A program made the translations under genes and the position numbers. A DNA stretch of 64,000 bases from Gordonia pseudamarae (GTDB lineage: Bacteria; Actinomycetota; Actinomycetes; Mycobacteriales; Mycobacteriaceae). Positions 55,603 through 64,000 of this stretch are shown piece by piece. Where the stretch lies: the NCBI RefSeq assembly GCF_025273675.1, contig NZ_CP045809.1:806001-870000 (forward strand), written 5' to 3'. Position 1 is the stretch's first letter, and the number at the start of each line of letters is the position of its first letter. The notes below the pieces were generated by a model, which saw only the letters and a list, made by a program, of their open reading frames with translations, was not told the origin of the DNA and ran no database searches.

Positions 55603-57936
55603 ATGAACCGCAAGACAGTTTTCCGCAATCTGGCCATCCTCGCGCTGATCCTGTTGGTGCTGTGGGGCTGGAGCGCGATGCGCGACACCGACCGCGGTTT
55701 CCGCGGCGTCGACACGTCGGTCGCGCTCACCGAACTCAACAAGAAGAACGTCGAGTTCGTGCAGATCGACGACCGTGAGCAGACGCTTCGGATCACCCTG
55801 AAAGAGTCGATCAAGGTCGACGACAAGGGCGCCACCGCCGAGAAGATCAGTGCCAAGTACCCGTCCGACGGCAGCGATTTCGTCTTCGAATCGGTGCGCG
55901 CCTCGGGCGCCGGCTACCAGACCAACGTGTCCCAGGACTCGGTCCTGTGGTCCATCCTGGTGTTCCTGCTGCCGATGATCATCCTGTTCGGCCTGTTCTT
56001 CTTCGTGATGAGCCGGATGCAGGGCGGCGGACGCGGTGGGGTGATGGGCTTTGGCAAGTCCAAGGCCAAGCAACTGTCCAAGGACATGCCCAAGACCACC
56101 TTCGCCGACGTCGCCGGTGCCGACGAGGCCGTCGAAGAGTTGCACGAGATCAAGGACTTCCTGCAGAACCCGGCCCGTTACCAGGCACTGGGCGCCAAGA
56201 TCCCCAAGGGCGTCCTGCTCTACGGTCCGCCCGGTACCGGCAAGACGCTGCTGGCCCGTGCCGTCGCCGGTGAGGCCGGGGTGCCCTTCTTCACGATCTC
56301 CGGTTCGGACTTCGTGGAGATGTTCGTCGGTGTCGGTGCCTCCCGTGTGCGTGACCTGTTCGAACAGGCCAAACAGAACAGCCCGTGCATCATCTTCGTC
56401 GACGAGATCGACGCCGTCGGCCGCCAGCGCGGCGCCGGCATGGGCGGCGGTCACGACGAACGCGAACAGACCCTCAACCAGCTGCTCGTGGAGATGGACG
56501 GCTTCTCCGACCGGTCCGGCATCATCCTGATCGCCGCCACCAACCGGCCTGACATCCTCGACCCGGCGTTGCTGCGCCCGGGCCGCTTCGACCGGCAGAT
56601 CCCCGTCGGCAACCCCGACATGGCAGGGCGCCGGGCGATCCTGAACGTGCATGCCAAGGGCAAGCCGATCGACTCGGGTGCCGACCTCGACGGTCTGGCC
56701 AAGCGGACCCCCGGCATGTCCGGCGCCGACCTGGCCAACGTCGTCAACGAGGCGGCCCTGCTCACCGCGCGCGAGAACAAGACCGTGATCACCGCCGAGG
56801 CCCTCGAAGAGGCCGTCGACCGGGTTGTGGGCGGTCCGCGCCGCAAGAGCCACATCATCAGCGAGCACGAGAAGAAGGTCGTCGCCTACCACGAGGGTGG
56901 TCATACACTCGCGGCGTGGGCGATGCCCGACCTCGACCCCATCTACAAGGTCACCATCCTGGCCCGCGGGCGTACCGGCGGCCACGCGCTCGCCGTGCCC
57001 GAGCAGGACAAGGACCTGATGACGCGTTCGGAGATGATCGCGCGGCTGGTCATGGCCATGGGTGGGCGCGCCGCCGAGGAACTGGTCTTCCACGAGCCCA
57101 CCACCGGTGCGTCCAGCGATATCGACCAGGCCACCAAGATCGCCCGCGCGATGGTCACCGAGTACGGCATGAGTGCCCGGCTGGGTGCGGTGCGGTACGG
57201 CCACGAGCAGGGTGACCCGTTCCTGGGCCGGTCGATGGGCGCGCAGGCCGAATACTCCACCGACGTGGCACGCGATATCGACGACGAGGTGCGCAGGCTC
57301 ATCGAGTTCGCGCACACCGAGGCGTGGTCGATCCTGTCGGAGTACCGCGACACCCTCGACGTGCTCGCGACCAACCTGCTGGAAAAAGAGACGCTGACCC
57401 GCAAGGATCTGGAGAAGATCTTCTCCGACGTGGTCAAACGCCCCCGGATCACCGCGTTCAACGACTGGGGCGAGCGCACCCCCAGCGACAAGCCGCCGGT
57501 GAAGACGCCGGGTGAGTTGGCGATGGAACGTGGCGAGCCGTGGCCGCCGCCGCAGCAGGCCGCACCGCAGCCGGTTCCGGCGGGAGTCGCCTATCAACCG
57601 GCACCCGGATACGGGCAGCCGCACCCGGCGGGCACCCAGCCCTACCCCCAGCCGGGGTACCCCCAGCCCGGCTACGGCTCGGGTCCCGGACAGTCCGGCG
57701 GGACGTATCCCGACTACGGCGCACCGCGCGACTGGTCGGCGCCGGGATGGCCGCCCCACCATGGCGCACCCCAGAACGGTCCGGCGCAGGGCTGGCCGGG
57801 CGGGTATCCGCAGCAACCGGCCGACCCGCACCAGGGTGTCAATGGCAGCGGGACCAATGGCAGCGGGGCCAATGGCAGCGGGGCCAATGGCAGCGGGGCC
57901 AATGGTCCGGGCACCAATGGTCCCGACCGGCAGTAG
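55603..57936 (+). CDS. ftsH: FtsH membrane AAA+ zinc protease
   Basis: The 777-aa protein degrades misassembled membrane proteins and short-lived regulators. It has an N-terminal helix ([18 protein letters not shown]), a periplasmic segment and a second helix ([20 protein letters not shown]). The AAA+ module has Walker A GPPGTGKT (208-215) and SRH region ([19 protein letters not shown]), and the zinc site HEGGH (430-434) is intact. A ~150-residue Pro/Gly/Gln-rich tail ends in NGSGA repeats, longer than in E. coli FtsH but common in mycobacterial relatives. ATG 55603 fits the family; the frame is open back to 55501. Confidence 0.96.
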   Translation: MNRKTVFRNLAILALILLVLWGWSAMRDTDRGFRGVDTSVALTELNKKNVEFVQIDDREQTLRITLKESIKVDDKGATAEKISAKYPSDGSDFVFESVRASGAGYQTNVSQDSVLWSILVFLLPMIILFGLFFFVMSRMQGGGRGGVMGFGKSKAKQLSKDMPKTTFADVAGADEAVEELHEIKDFLQNPARYQALGAKIPKGVLLYGPPGTGKTLLARAVAGEAGVPFFTISGSDFVEMFVGVGASRVRDLFEQAKQNSPCIIFVDEIDAVGRQRGAGMGGGHDEREQTLNQLLVEMDGFSDRSGIILIAATNRPDILDPALLRPGRFDRQIPVGNPDMAGRRAILNVHAKGKPIDSGADLDGLAKRTPGMSGADLANVVNEAALLTARENKTVITAEALEEAVDRVVGGPRRKSHIISEHEKKVVAYHEGGHTLAAWAMPDLDPIYKVTILARGRTGGHALAVPEQDKDLMTRSEMIARLVMAMGGRAAEELVFHEPTTGASSDIDQATKIARAMVTEYGMSARLGAVRYGHEQGDPFLGRSMGAQAEYSTDVARDIDDEVRRLIEFAHTEAWSILSEYRDTLDVLATNLLEKETLTRKDLEKIFSDVVKRPRITAFNDWGERTPSDKPPVKTPGELAMERGEPWPPPQQAAPQPVPAGVAYQPAPGYGQPHPAGTQPYPQPGYPQPGYGSGPGQSGGTYPDYGAPRDWSAPGWPPHHGAPQNGPAQGWPGGYPQQPADPHQGVNGSGTNGSGANGSGANGSGANGPGTNGPDRQ
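57841..57915 (+). repeat. five tandem 15-bp in-frame units at the ftsH 3' end
   Basis: Units AATGGCAGCGGGGCC (with one-to-three-base variants) encode Asn-Gly-Ser-Gly-Ala/Thr and end shortly before the stop codon. Two central copies are identical. Confidence 0.92.
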
Positions 57937-58104
57937 CGCCCTGTCGTCGGTTGAGGCGTGACGGGCCGTGGGGCGAGGAGCCCGGCAACCCGGTGACCTG
58001 GAACCCAGCTGAGCCGGCACCGTCCCGGCGCCGGCTTCCCGGTTCACCACCGCGCACCTCGACCGACGAGAAGCCCGGCGGCACCGACAACTTAGGATCG
58101 ACTC

Positions 58105-58734
58105 ATGACGATGACCGATGACAGCGAGCCGTTGATCGACGCACAGGTGGGTGACGGCGTGGCCAGACGTCCGTTCGACCTCGCCCGTGCCGAGGCTGCG
58201 GTGCGCGAATTACTGCTGGCGGTGGGTGAGGATCCCGATCGTGAGGGACTGCGCCGAACCCCGGCCCGCGTCGCCAAGGCGTACGAGGAGGTGTTCGCCG
58301 GCCTCTACACCGATCCGAGTGAGGTCCTGGCGACCACGTTCGACGAGGACCACGACGAGTTGGTGCTGGTCAAGGACATCCCGATGTACTCCACCTGCGA
58401 GCATCATCTGGTCGCCTTTCACGGGGTGGCCCATGTCGGCTACATCCCCGGCGAGTCCGGTCAGGTCACGGGGCTGTCCAAGTTGGCCCGGCTGGTCGAC
58501 CTGTACGCGAAGCGCCCGCAGGTGCAGGAGCGCCTGACCAGTCAGATCGCCGACGCGATCGTCGCCCGGCTCAACCCGCGCGGGGTGATCGTGGTGATCG
58601 AGGCCGAGCATCTGTGCATGGCGATGCGCGGTATCCGCAAGCCCGGTGCGACGACGACGACGTCGGCGGTGCGCGGTCTGTTCAAGACCAGTGCGGTCTC
58701 GCGCGGCGAAGCGCTGGACCTGATCTCCCGCTGA
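58105..58734 (+). CDS. folE: GTP cyclohydrolase I
   Basis: The 209-aa enzyme converts GTP to dihydroneopterin triphosphate, the first folate step. Zinc and catalytic residues are in [20 protein letters not shown] and [40 protein letters not shown] is the other family block. ATG 58105 begins MTMTDD. It opens the folate operon: folP begins one base after its stop. Confidence 0.97.
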   Translation: MTMTDDSEPLIDAQVGDGVARRPFDLARAEAAVRELLLAVGEDPDREGLRRTPARVAKAYEEVFAGLYTDPSEVLATTFDEDHDELVLVKDIPMYSTCEHHLVAFHGVAHVGYIPGESGQVTGLSKLARLVDLYAKRPQVQERLTSQIADAIVARLNPRGVIVVIEAEHLCMAMRGIRKPGATTTTSAVRGLFKTSAVSRGEALDLISR

Positions 58735-58735
58735 C

Positions 58736-59731
58736 GTGCCGTTCCCAGCGCCTTCCGCATCGGTACCGAGGACCCGGGTGATGGGTGTCCTCAACGTCAC
58801 CGCCGACTCCTTTTCCGACGGCGGCCGCTATCTCGACGTCGACGCCGCGGTGGCGCACGGACGTGAACTGCTCGACCAGGGCGCCGACATCATCGACGTC
58901 GGCGGCGAATCCACCCGTCCGGGTGCGGTGCGTATCGACCCGGAGATCGAGGCGTCGCGGGTGGCGCCGGTGATCGCGGGTCTGCGCGCCCATATCGACC
59001 GCACCCCCGGGTTGACGGGTGCCCGTATCTCCGTCGACACGATGCGCGCGCGGGTTGCCGAGGAGGCGATCACTGCGGGCGCGACGATCGTCAACGACGT
59101 GTCCGGTGGCCGCGCCGATCCACGGATGGTGCGGGTGCTCGCGGCCGCCGGCATTCCGTGGATCCTGATGCATTGGCGCCCACTGGCGGTCACGGCCGAG
59201 GACCGGCGCGAGCTGTTCACCCATTCCCTTGACGACATCGGCGGCTACCGCGACGTGGTGGCCGAGGTGAGCGGCGAGTTGCTCGCCCAAGTCGACACGG
59301 CGGTATCCGGCGGGGTCGACCCCGCGAAGGTCATCCTCGACCCGGGATTGGGGTTCGCCAAAGCGCCCGAACACAATTGGGCATTGCTGCACGCGCTGCC
59401 GACACTGGTCGGGCTCGGTTTCCCGGTGCTCATCGGTGCCTCCCGCAAACGTTTCCTCGGGTCGCTGCTGGCCTCCGGCGGCACCGACCGTGAGCCCGCG
59501 GGCCGCGAGGTGGCCACGGCCGCGGTCTCGGCGCTGGCCGCGGCCGGTGGGGCATGGGGCGTGCGGGTGCACGATGTGGCCGCGAGCCGCGACGCGGTGG
59601 CGGTGGCGGCGGCATGGACCGCCGGCGGGCGGCGCGGTCTGGTGGACCAACGCCTCGACGAGAGCATCGGTGAAGTCGAGAGCATCGGTGGAGTCGAGAG
59701 CATCGGTGGACAGGAGAACGCGGAGACATGA
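58736..59731 (+). CDS. folP: dihydropteroate synthase
   Basis: The 331-aa TIM-barrel enzyme joins p-aminobenzoate to the pterin pyrophosphate and is the sulfonamide target. [19 protein letters not shown] and [14 protein letters not shown] are the two signature motifs, and [12 protein letters not shown] holds the conserved phosphate-contacting lysine and arginine. The C-terminus carries a short GGVESIGG repeat (18-bp units) not needed for the fold. The GTG start follows the folE stop by one base and the end overlaps folB by ATGA, so translation is coupled. Confidence 0.96.
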   Translation: MPFPAPSASVPRTRVMGVLNVTADSFSDGGRYLDVDAAVAHGRELLDQGADIIDVGGESTRPGAVRIDPEIEASRVAPVIAGLRAHIDRTPGLTGARISVDTMRARVAEEAITAGATIVNDVSGGRADPRMVRVLAAAGIPWILMHWRPLAVTAEDRRELFTHSLDDIGGYRDVVAEVSGELLAQVDTAVSGGVDPAKVILDPGLGFAKAPEHNWALLHALPTLVGLGFPVLIGASRKRFLGSLLASGGTDREPAGREVATAAVSALAAAGGAWGVRVHDVAASRDAVAVAAAWTAGGRRGLVDQRLDESIGEVESIGGVESIGGQENAET

Positions 59732-60129
59732 CCGATCGGATCGAACTGAGGGGCCTGGTGGTCCGCGGCCATCACGGTGTTTTCGACCACGAGAAACGTG
59801 ACGGCCAGGATTTCGTCGTCGACGTCGTGCTGTGGCTGGATCTGCGGGCGGCGGCGTCGTCGGACGATCTCGCCGACACGGTCGACTACGGTGCGTTGGC
59901 ACAGTTGGCGCACGACATCGTCGCCGGTGAGCCACGCGATCTGATCGAGACGGTCAGCGCCGAGGTGGCCGAGGCCGTGATGGCCGACCGGCGGATCACC
60001 GCGTGCGAGGTGACCCTGCACAAGCCGTCGGCGCCCATCCCGCTGACGTTCGGGGACGTGGCGGTGGTGGCCCGGCGCTCGCGCAAGTCGGCCGGTTCGC
60101 CGGTACCCGCGGCGGGCCGGCCAGCATGA
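59728..60129 (+). CDS. folB: dihydroneopterin aldolase
   Basis: The 133-aa enzyme cleaves dihydroneopterin to hydroxymethyl-dihydropterin and glycolaldehyde. [20 protein letters not shown] with the conserved Gly-His-His-Gly and Glu, [20 protein letters not shown], and [19 protein letters not shown] are all characteristic. Both ends overlap its neighbours folP and folK by ATGA. Confidence 0.96.
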   Translation: MTDRIELRGLVVRGHHGVFDHEKRDGQDFVVDVVLWLDLRAAASSDDLADTVDYGALAQLAHDIVAGEPRDLIETVSAEVAEAVMADRRITACEVTLHKPSAPIPLTFGDVAVVARRSRKSAGSPVPAAGRPA

Positions 60130-60665
60130 GCCGGGCGGTGCTGTCGGCGGGATCCAATATGGGCGACACGGTGGCGCATCTGTCGGCGGTGGTGCGGGCG
60201 GTGGCCGATGAGCTGATCGCCGTATCCGGGATGTACGCGACAGCGCCGTGGGGTGGCGTCGAACAGGCGGACTTCCACAACATCACCCTGATCACCGAGG
60301 GGCTGCGTGACGGCATGGGGTGGCTGCGGCTGTGCCGTGACCTGGAGTGCGCCGCCGACCGGGTCCGCGATGTGCGGTGGGGTCCGAGGACCCTGGATGT
60401 TGATGTGATCTCGGTCGATGACGACGGCCCGGTGCTGTCGGACGATCCGGAGCTGACGTTGCCGCATCCTCGCGCCGCGCGGCGGGCGTTCGTGCTGGTG
60501 CCGTGGCGGGAGATCGAACCCGACGCGCGGTTGTGGACACCGGCCGGGACACGTTCGATCGCTGAGTTGATCGCGGCGCTGCCCGCCGACGAGGTGGCGC
60601 AGGTGCGGCAGATCGCCCCGTGTTCGGACGCCGGGACCGGCGCGCTGCCGGAGTGGGTCCGATGA
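60126..60665 (+). CDS. folK: hydroxymethyl-dihydropterin pyrophosphokinase
   Basis: The 179-aa kinase transfers pyrophosphate from ATP to the pterin before the folP step. [10 protein letters not shown] is the pterin-binding start, and [17 protein letters not shown] followed by [16 protein letters not shown] are the family signatures. ATG 60126 overlaps the folB stop; its own stop overlaps the DUF3180 gene. Confidence 0.96.
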   Translation: MSRAVLSAGSNMGDTVAHLSAVVRAVADELIAVSGMYATAPWGGVEQADFHNITLITEGLRDGMGWLRLCRDLECAADRVRDVRWGPRTLDVDVISVDDDGPVLSDDPELTLPHPRAARRAFVLVPWREIEPDARLWTPAGTRSIAELIAALPADEVAQVRQIAPCSDAGTGALPEWVR

Positions 60666-61195
60666 CCGCGCCCCGGGTCGGCGGACCCACCGGCGACGGG
60701 CCCGAACCGACGTTCGGTCCCACCAGGCCTCGTGACCTGGCCGCCATCACGGCGTTCGTCACGGTCGCGTCGTGGATTCTGGTCCGCTACAACTACGGCG
60801 ACCTGCCTCCGCTGCCCTTGCTGGCGGGACTGGTGTTCTACGTGCTCGCGGCGATCGAGGTGGTCGTGGCGTTCGTCGTGCGCGCCCGAGTCGCCAATCG
60901 TGATGTGGGCCGCGCGCACGGCCAGCTGCATCCGTTGCTCGCCGCCCGGGTCGTCGCGCTGGCCAAGGCCTCGGCACTTCTCGGGGCCATCGGGACGGGT
61001 GTGTGGGCGGGTCTGCTGGCCTACCTGTGGCGGCACAGCGACCTGTCGGCGGCTCACGACGACACTCCGGCAGCGGTCATCGGGCTGATCGGCGGTGTGC
61101 TACTGGTTGCGGCCGCGCTGTGGCTCGAATACTGTTGCAGGGCACCGGATGACCCGACGAACGAGGCCGCCGGCGGGCATGCCGATCCGGCCTGA
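60662..61195 (+). CDS. DUF3180 membrane protein (Rv3605c-like)
   Basis: The 177-aa protein has four transmembrane helices: [60 protein letters not shown] and [20 protein letters not shown]. The family regularly follows folK in actinobacteria and has no known function. The ATGA overlap with folK shows it is translated as part of the folate operon. A transport or anchoring role for folate enzymes would be speculation. Confidence 0.88.
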   Translation: MTAPRVGGPTGDGPEPTFGPTRPRDLAAITAFVTVASWILVRYNYGDLPPLPLLAGLVFYVLAAIEVVVAFVVRARVANRDVGRAHGQLHPLLAARVVALAKASALLGAIGTGVWAGLLAYLWRHSDLSAAHDDTPAAVIGLIGGVLLVAAALWLEYCCRAPDDPTNEAAGGHADPA

Positions 61196-61268
61196 TCGCG
61201 CCGGTTGGATCGTGGCGCTCCGCCGGAGTTCACCGATCAATGTGCTGGTTGCAGGTAAGTTTACCGGT

Positions 61269-62759
61269 ATGATGACCTCCAACGGCCGTTCGGGCGAGGG
61301 TAGACGGGCGCAGCGATCGGCAGGGCAGTGGCTCATCGGCTTGCTGATCGCGCTGGCCCTGGCCGCCAGCGTGCTGATGGTGATCAACGACGAGATGTCG
61401 CTGGCGGGTTCGCTGGCGGTGATCGCCGCACTGTGGGCCGCCGTGATCGCCGCGATCCTGGTGACCAAGTTCCGCCGGCAGGCCGAGGGTGCCGAGGCCA
61501 AGAGCCGCGATCTGCGTCTGGTGTACGAGCTGCAACTCGAACGGGAGATCGCGGCACGGCGCCAGTACGAGCTCGACGTCGAGTCCACCATCCGGCGCGA
61601 GGTCGCCGACGAGGCCAATCACGAACTGTACGACCTCAGGCAGCAGATCGCATCGCTGCGGGCCGGTCTGGAGGTGTTGCTGGGCGGGCCGCTGCCCGAC
61701 CAGGGAATCGCCCTACCCAACGAGCGGGTGCGTCAGTTGGGTACGGGCGGGTATGTACCCGACGACGGTCTGCGTGCCGCCCAGGATTTCGCGGCGACCG
61801 CCCCATCGCGATACGACTCCCATCCGAGCAGCACCACCAACGCCGACCCCAACGAGATGACCGAGGTGATCCCGGTCGTCACCGACGACGAGCCGGTCTC
61901 GGCCGAGTTCGCAGCCGTCGACCACCCGGCCTACGCGCAGCATGACGCCGATCCGGACACCGGGCAGCAGGAGTATCCGCACCAGGCCTACTCCTATCAG
62001 GAGCGGGCGACGCCCATCTATCCGGAATCGGAGGTCTATCCGGGGCACGACTACGTCCCCGAGGGCCAGGCCGACCAGGACTACGCCCAGGCCGAGTTCG
62101 TCGCGCAGTCCGGCCGGCCCACCGACCTCGAGAGCACCGCGGTGTTCAACCGGAGCGATATCGCCGACGGAGCGCCCGTCGATCCGGCGGCGACAACGCA
62201 GTTCCTGCCGGTGGAGTCCGGTCGTGACTACCACGAGGACATCGGCGAGTACCGCGTCGCCGGTCCCGCGGATGTGGCTGCCGATCCCGGTGCGGATGAG
62301 GCGGCCGCTCTTGTCGATGACATGAGGGAGCCCGGCGCCGGGGAGGATGCGGCGGAGCGGGTGGAGGAGCAGGCCACTGCCGTGCAGGGCCCGGCTGATC
62401 AGGACCCGGCGGTTCAGCACAGAGTTGGTCCGGTCGCCTATCCCGAGCCGGCAGACGTCGAGCCGGCAGAGGTCAAGCCCACGAGTGACGGGTCCGGCGG
62501 CGAACAGGGCGCGACCGAACCGGACCCCTCCGGTGCGATGCGGCCCTCCGCCGACCCCGCGGGCGATGAGGGCGGCTATCACGGAAGCCACGAGGCCGCA
62601 CCCGACACCGAAGGTTTCACGACGGGACGACGCAGCAGGCGCCGCCGCCTCGACGACGGCGGTGAGAGCGCGCACACGGGTGGGATGCCGGTGTCCGAAT
62701 TGCTCAGTCAGCTCCGCGGGGAGTCCGCGGACGGTTATCGCCGACGTGGCACAGGGTAG
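61269..62759 (+). CDS. Rv3604c-like membrane protein with long acidic tail
   Basis: The 496-aa protein has two transmembrane helices near the start (WLIGLLIALALAASVLMVIN and LAGSLAVIAALWAAVIAAIL). A coiled-coil follows (AEAKSRDLRLVYELQLEREI, ending ~residue 130), then ~350 residues of acidic, Pro/Ala/Tyr-rich disordered sequence with a basic patch (GRRSRRRRLDD) close to the C-terminus. The order matches Rv3604c, a family of unknown function (DUF6779-like). ATG 61269 is used; ATG 61272 is next to it. It lies 73 bases after the DUF3180 stop and may belong to the same transcript. Confidence 0.8.
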   Translation: MMTSNGRSGEGRRAQRSAGQWLIGLLIALALAASVLMVINDEMSLAGSLAVIAALWAAVIAAILVTKFRRQAEGAEAKSRDLRLVYELQLEREIAARRQYELDVESTIRREVADEANHELYDLRQQIASLRAGLEVLLGGPLPDQGIALPNERVRQLGTGGYVPDDGLRAAQDFAATAPSRYDSHPSSTTNADPNEMTEVIPVVTDDEPVSAEFAAVDHPAYAQHDADPDTGQQEYPHQAYSYQERATPIYPESEVYPGHDYVPEGQADQDYAQAEFVAQSGRPTDLESTAVFNRSDIADGAPVDPAATTQFLPVESGRDYHEDIGEYRVAGPADVAADPGADEAAALVDDMREPGAGEDAAERVEEQATAVQGPADQDPAVQHRVGPVAYPEPADVEPAEVKPTSDGSGGEQGATEPDPSGAMRPSADPAGDEGGYHGSHEAAPDTEGFTTGRRSRRRRLDDGGESAHTGGMPVSELLSQLRGESADGYRRRGTG

Positions 62760-62897
62760 GTCCTGGATCCGCACCCGCTCACGATGTCGTGAGGCCTATC
62801 ACACCTGACTGGTCCTGTCGATGGTTGGCGCCTACTCTTGGCGTGCAACGTCTGGTACCCGCACGGCGGGACTGGAACGACCTCGTGGAGGACATCG

Positions 62898-63923
62898 GTG
62901 ACCTCACCACTCGATGGTGGCGAATTTGAGCTGCCCGACGTACCCGGATCCGGCGCGCCCGGCGCTCGTGGATATACGGCCGGGGAGTACCTGCCCGGTG
63001 TTTCCAACCTTCCCGCACCGGCGCGCCTGAGCGTCGGCATTGTTTCCGCCGGACGTGTGGGCACCGCACTCGGCGAGGCGCTCGAGCGGGCCGGTCACGT
63101 CGTCGCCGGTGTTGTCGCCCGATCTCCGGCGTCGCGTGCCCGCGCCGCGGCCAGGTTGCCCGAATCACCGATCCTCGACGTCGCCGACGTACTCGCGCGC
63201 AGCGAACTGGTCATCATCAGCGTTCCCGACGACCGGCTTCCCGACGTGATCGCCGAGGTCGCCACGTGTCCGGGACTGCGACCGAGCACGCTGGTCGCGC
63301 ACACCGCGGGTGCCCACGGTGTGGGTATCCTCGACCCGATCGCCGTCCGCGGCGCCCTGCCGCTGGCGTTGCACCCGGCGATGACCTTCGTCGGCTCGGC
63401 CGACGATACCGCGCGGCTGGCCCGCGCATGTTTCGGCATCACGGCCGCCGATGCCATCGGCGATGCGATCGGCGCGTCCCTGGTGATGGAGATGGGCGGC
63501 GAACCGGTGCGTATCCCGGAGGCGCACCGCACGCTCTACCACGCGGCCCTGGCACACGGCGCCAATCACCTGATCGCGCTGATCAGCGATGCCGTGACCG
63601 CGCTCAACGCCGCCATCGACGACGAGTCGGGCGCGGCCCTGGCCACCGTCGACGGTGATGCGACGCGCCTGGCCGAACGGATCCTCGGGCCGCTGGTCAC
63701 CGCCTCGCTCGGCAATGTGCTGGAGTTGGGGCCGTCGGCGCTGACCGGGCCGGTCGCCCGCGGTGATGCGGCCGCGGTGACCGCGCACCTGGCCGCGCTG
63801 CGCACCATCGGCGGCGGCGACGGACCGCATGGCATCGCCGATGCCTACCGGACCCTCGCCCGGCGCGCCGCCGAGCAGTCCGGCGCACCGATCACCCTCA
63901 TCGAAGTACTGGAGGAACAGTGA
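62898..63923 (+). CDS. Rossmann-fold DUF2520 protein upstream of panC (Rv3603c-like)
   Basis: The 341-aa protein has an NAD(P)-binding motif (LSVGIVSAGRVGTALGEALE) and resembles 6-phosphogluconate/ketopantoate-reductase-like enzymes. VIISVPDDRLPDVIAEVA and PLALHPAMTFVG are typical, and the helical C-terminal domain (LYHAALAHGANHLIALISDA) is DUF2520. Its fixed place ahead of panC suggests it may supply ketopantoate reductase activity for pantothenate, which is inference. GTG 62898 has GGAGGACATCG ahead. Its stop overlaps panC (GTGA). Confidence 0.87.
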   Translation: MTSPLDGGEFELPDVPGSGAPGARGYTAGEYLPGVSNLPAPARLSVGIVSAGRVGTALGEALERAGHVVAGVVARSPASRARAAARLPESPILDVADVLARSELVIISVPDDRLPDVIAEVATCPGLRPSTLVAHTAGAHGVGILDPIAVRGALPLALHPAMTFVGSADDTARLARACFGITAADAIGDAIGASLVMEMGGEPVRIPEAHRTLYHAALAHGANHLIALISDAVTALNAAIDDESGAALATVDGDATRLAERILGPLVTASLGNVLELGPSALTGPVARGDAAAVTAHLAALRTIGGGDGPHGIADAYRTLARRAAEQSGAPITLIEVLEEQ

Positions 63924-64000
63924 CCACATCCGCCACCGAATCCGGCCCCGCGCTGTTCACGCCGGGGCAGCTGACGGTGCACCGTGATCCGGCCGATCTG
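63920..64000 (+). CDS. panC: pantothenate synthetase, 5' end only
   Basis: Only 27 codons are in the window: GTG start with GGAGGAACA before it, reading TTSATESGPALFTPGQLTVH and RDPADL. The opening matches PanC leaders, where the ATP-binding segment comes just afterwards. The call rests mainly on position after the Rv3603c-like gene, as in mycobacteria (Rv3602c). PanC condenses pantoate and beta-alanine. Confidence 0.7.
   Translation, partial: MTTSATESGPALFTPGQLTVHRDPADL

Overview
The window is high-GC actinobacterial DNA with densely packed genes, frequent GTG starts and ATGA/GTGA stop-start overlaps. Gene content and order point to a mycolic-acid bacterium (order Mycobacteriales), and Gordonia is my best guess. 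Two blocks are recognisable from memory of Mycobacterium tuberculosis. One runs clpB, Rv0383c-like, pyrE, trmH-like, dedA, fba, Rv0361-like, DUF3151, Rv0358-like, purA, purT, rhodanese, metZ (the Rv0357c to Rv0391 neighbourhood). The other runs ppa, dacB, metalloprotease, tilS, hpt, ftsH, folE-folP-folB-folK, DUF3180, Rv3604c-like, Rv3603c-like, panC (Rv3602c to Rv3628). The genus was not verified.

Layout. 1-15.7 kb is accessory: a truncated secreted repeat protein, a large LuxR-type ATPase regulator, a divergent qorB-like/MarR pair with a visible double operator, an MFS exporter, a hydrolase coupled to a 990-aa hydrolase/adenylation fusion, a patch of broken mobile DNA (LacI fragment, IS481 and IS3 remnants), and a Fic protein. 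15.8-41 kb is the conserved core block: clpB under two HspR (HAIR) boxes, pyrimidine and purine genes (pyrE, purA, purT), fba, membrane proteins, a cation efflux gene, a six-helix adenylate cyclase, fprA, and rhodanese-metZ. 41-47.9 kb is a variable insert between the two core blocks: SRPBCC protein, a three-gene SGNH/acyltransferase-3/lipoprotein operon, a SAM-IV riboswitch driving a cysteine-desulfurase-like gene and a half-length luciferase-like gene, and a solitary allantoicase. 47.9-64 kb is the second core block: ppa; dacB-metalloprotease-tilS; two tandem secreted paralogues of unknown function; hpt; ftsH; and the coupled folate operon running into panC.

How the genes work together. Folate synthesis (folE, folP, folB, folK) leads toward pantothenate synthesis (panC). 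purA, purT and hpt serve purine synthesis and salvage. Rhodanese-metZ makes homocysteine, and the SAM-IV-controlled pair probably handles sulfur when SAM is low. clpB and ftsH are the protein-quality ATPases.

Across the window, in-frame tandem repeats, mostly of 15 bp, recur in disordered or exported parts of unrelated genes (surface protein, hydrolase fusion, Rv0361-like protein, purT, ftsH). No tRNA, rRNA or CRISPR array was found.
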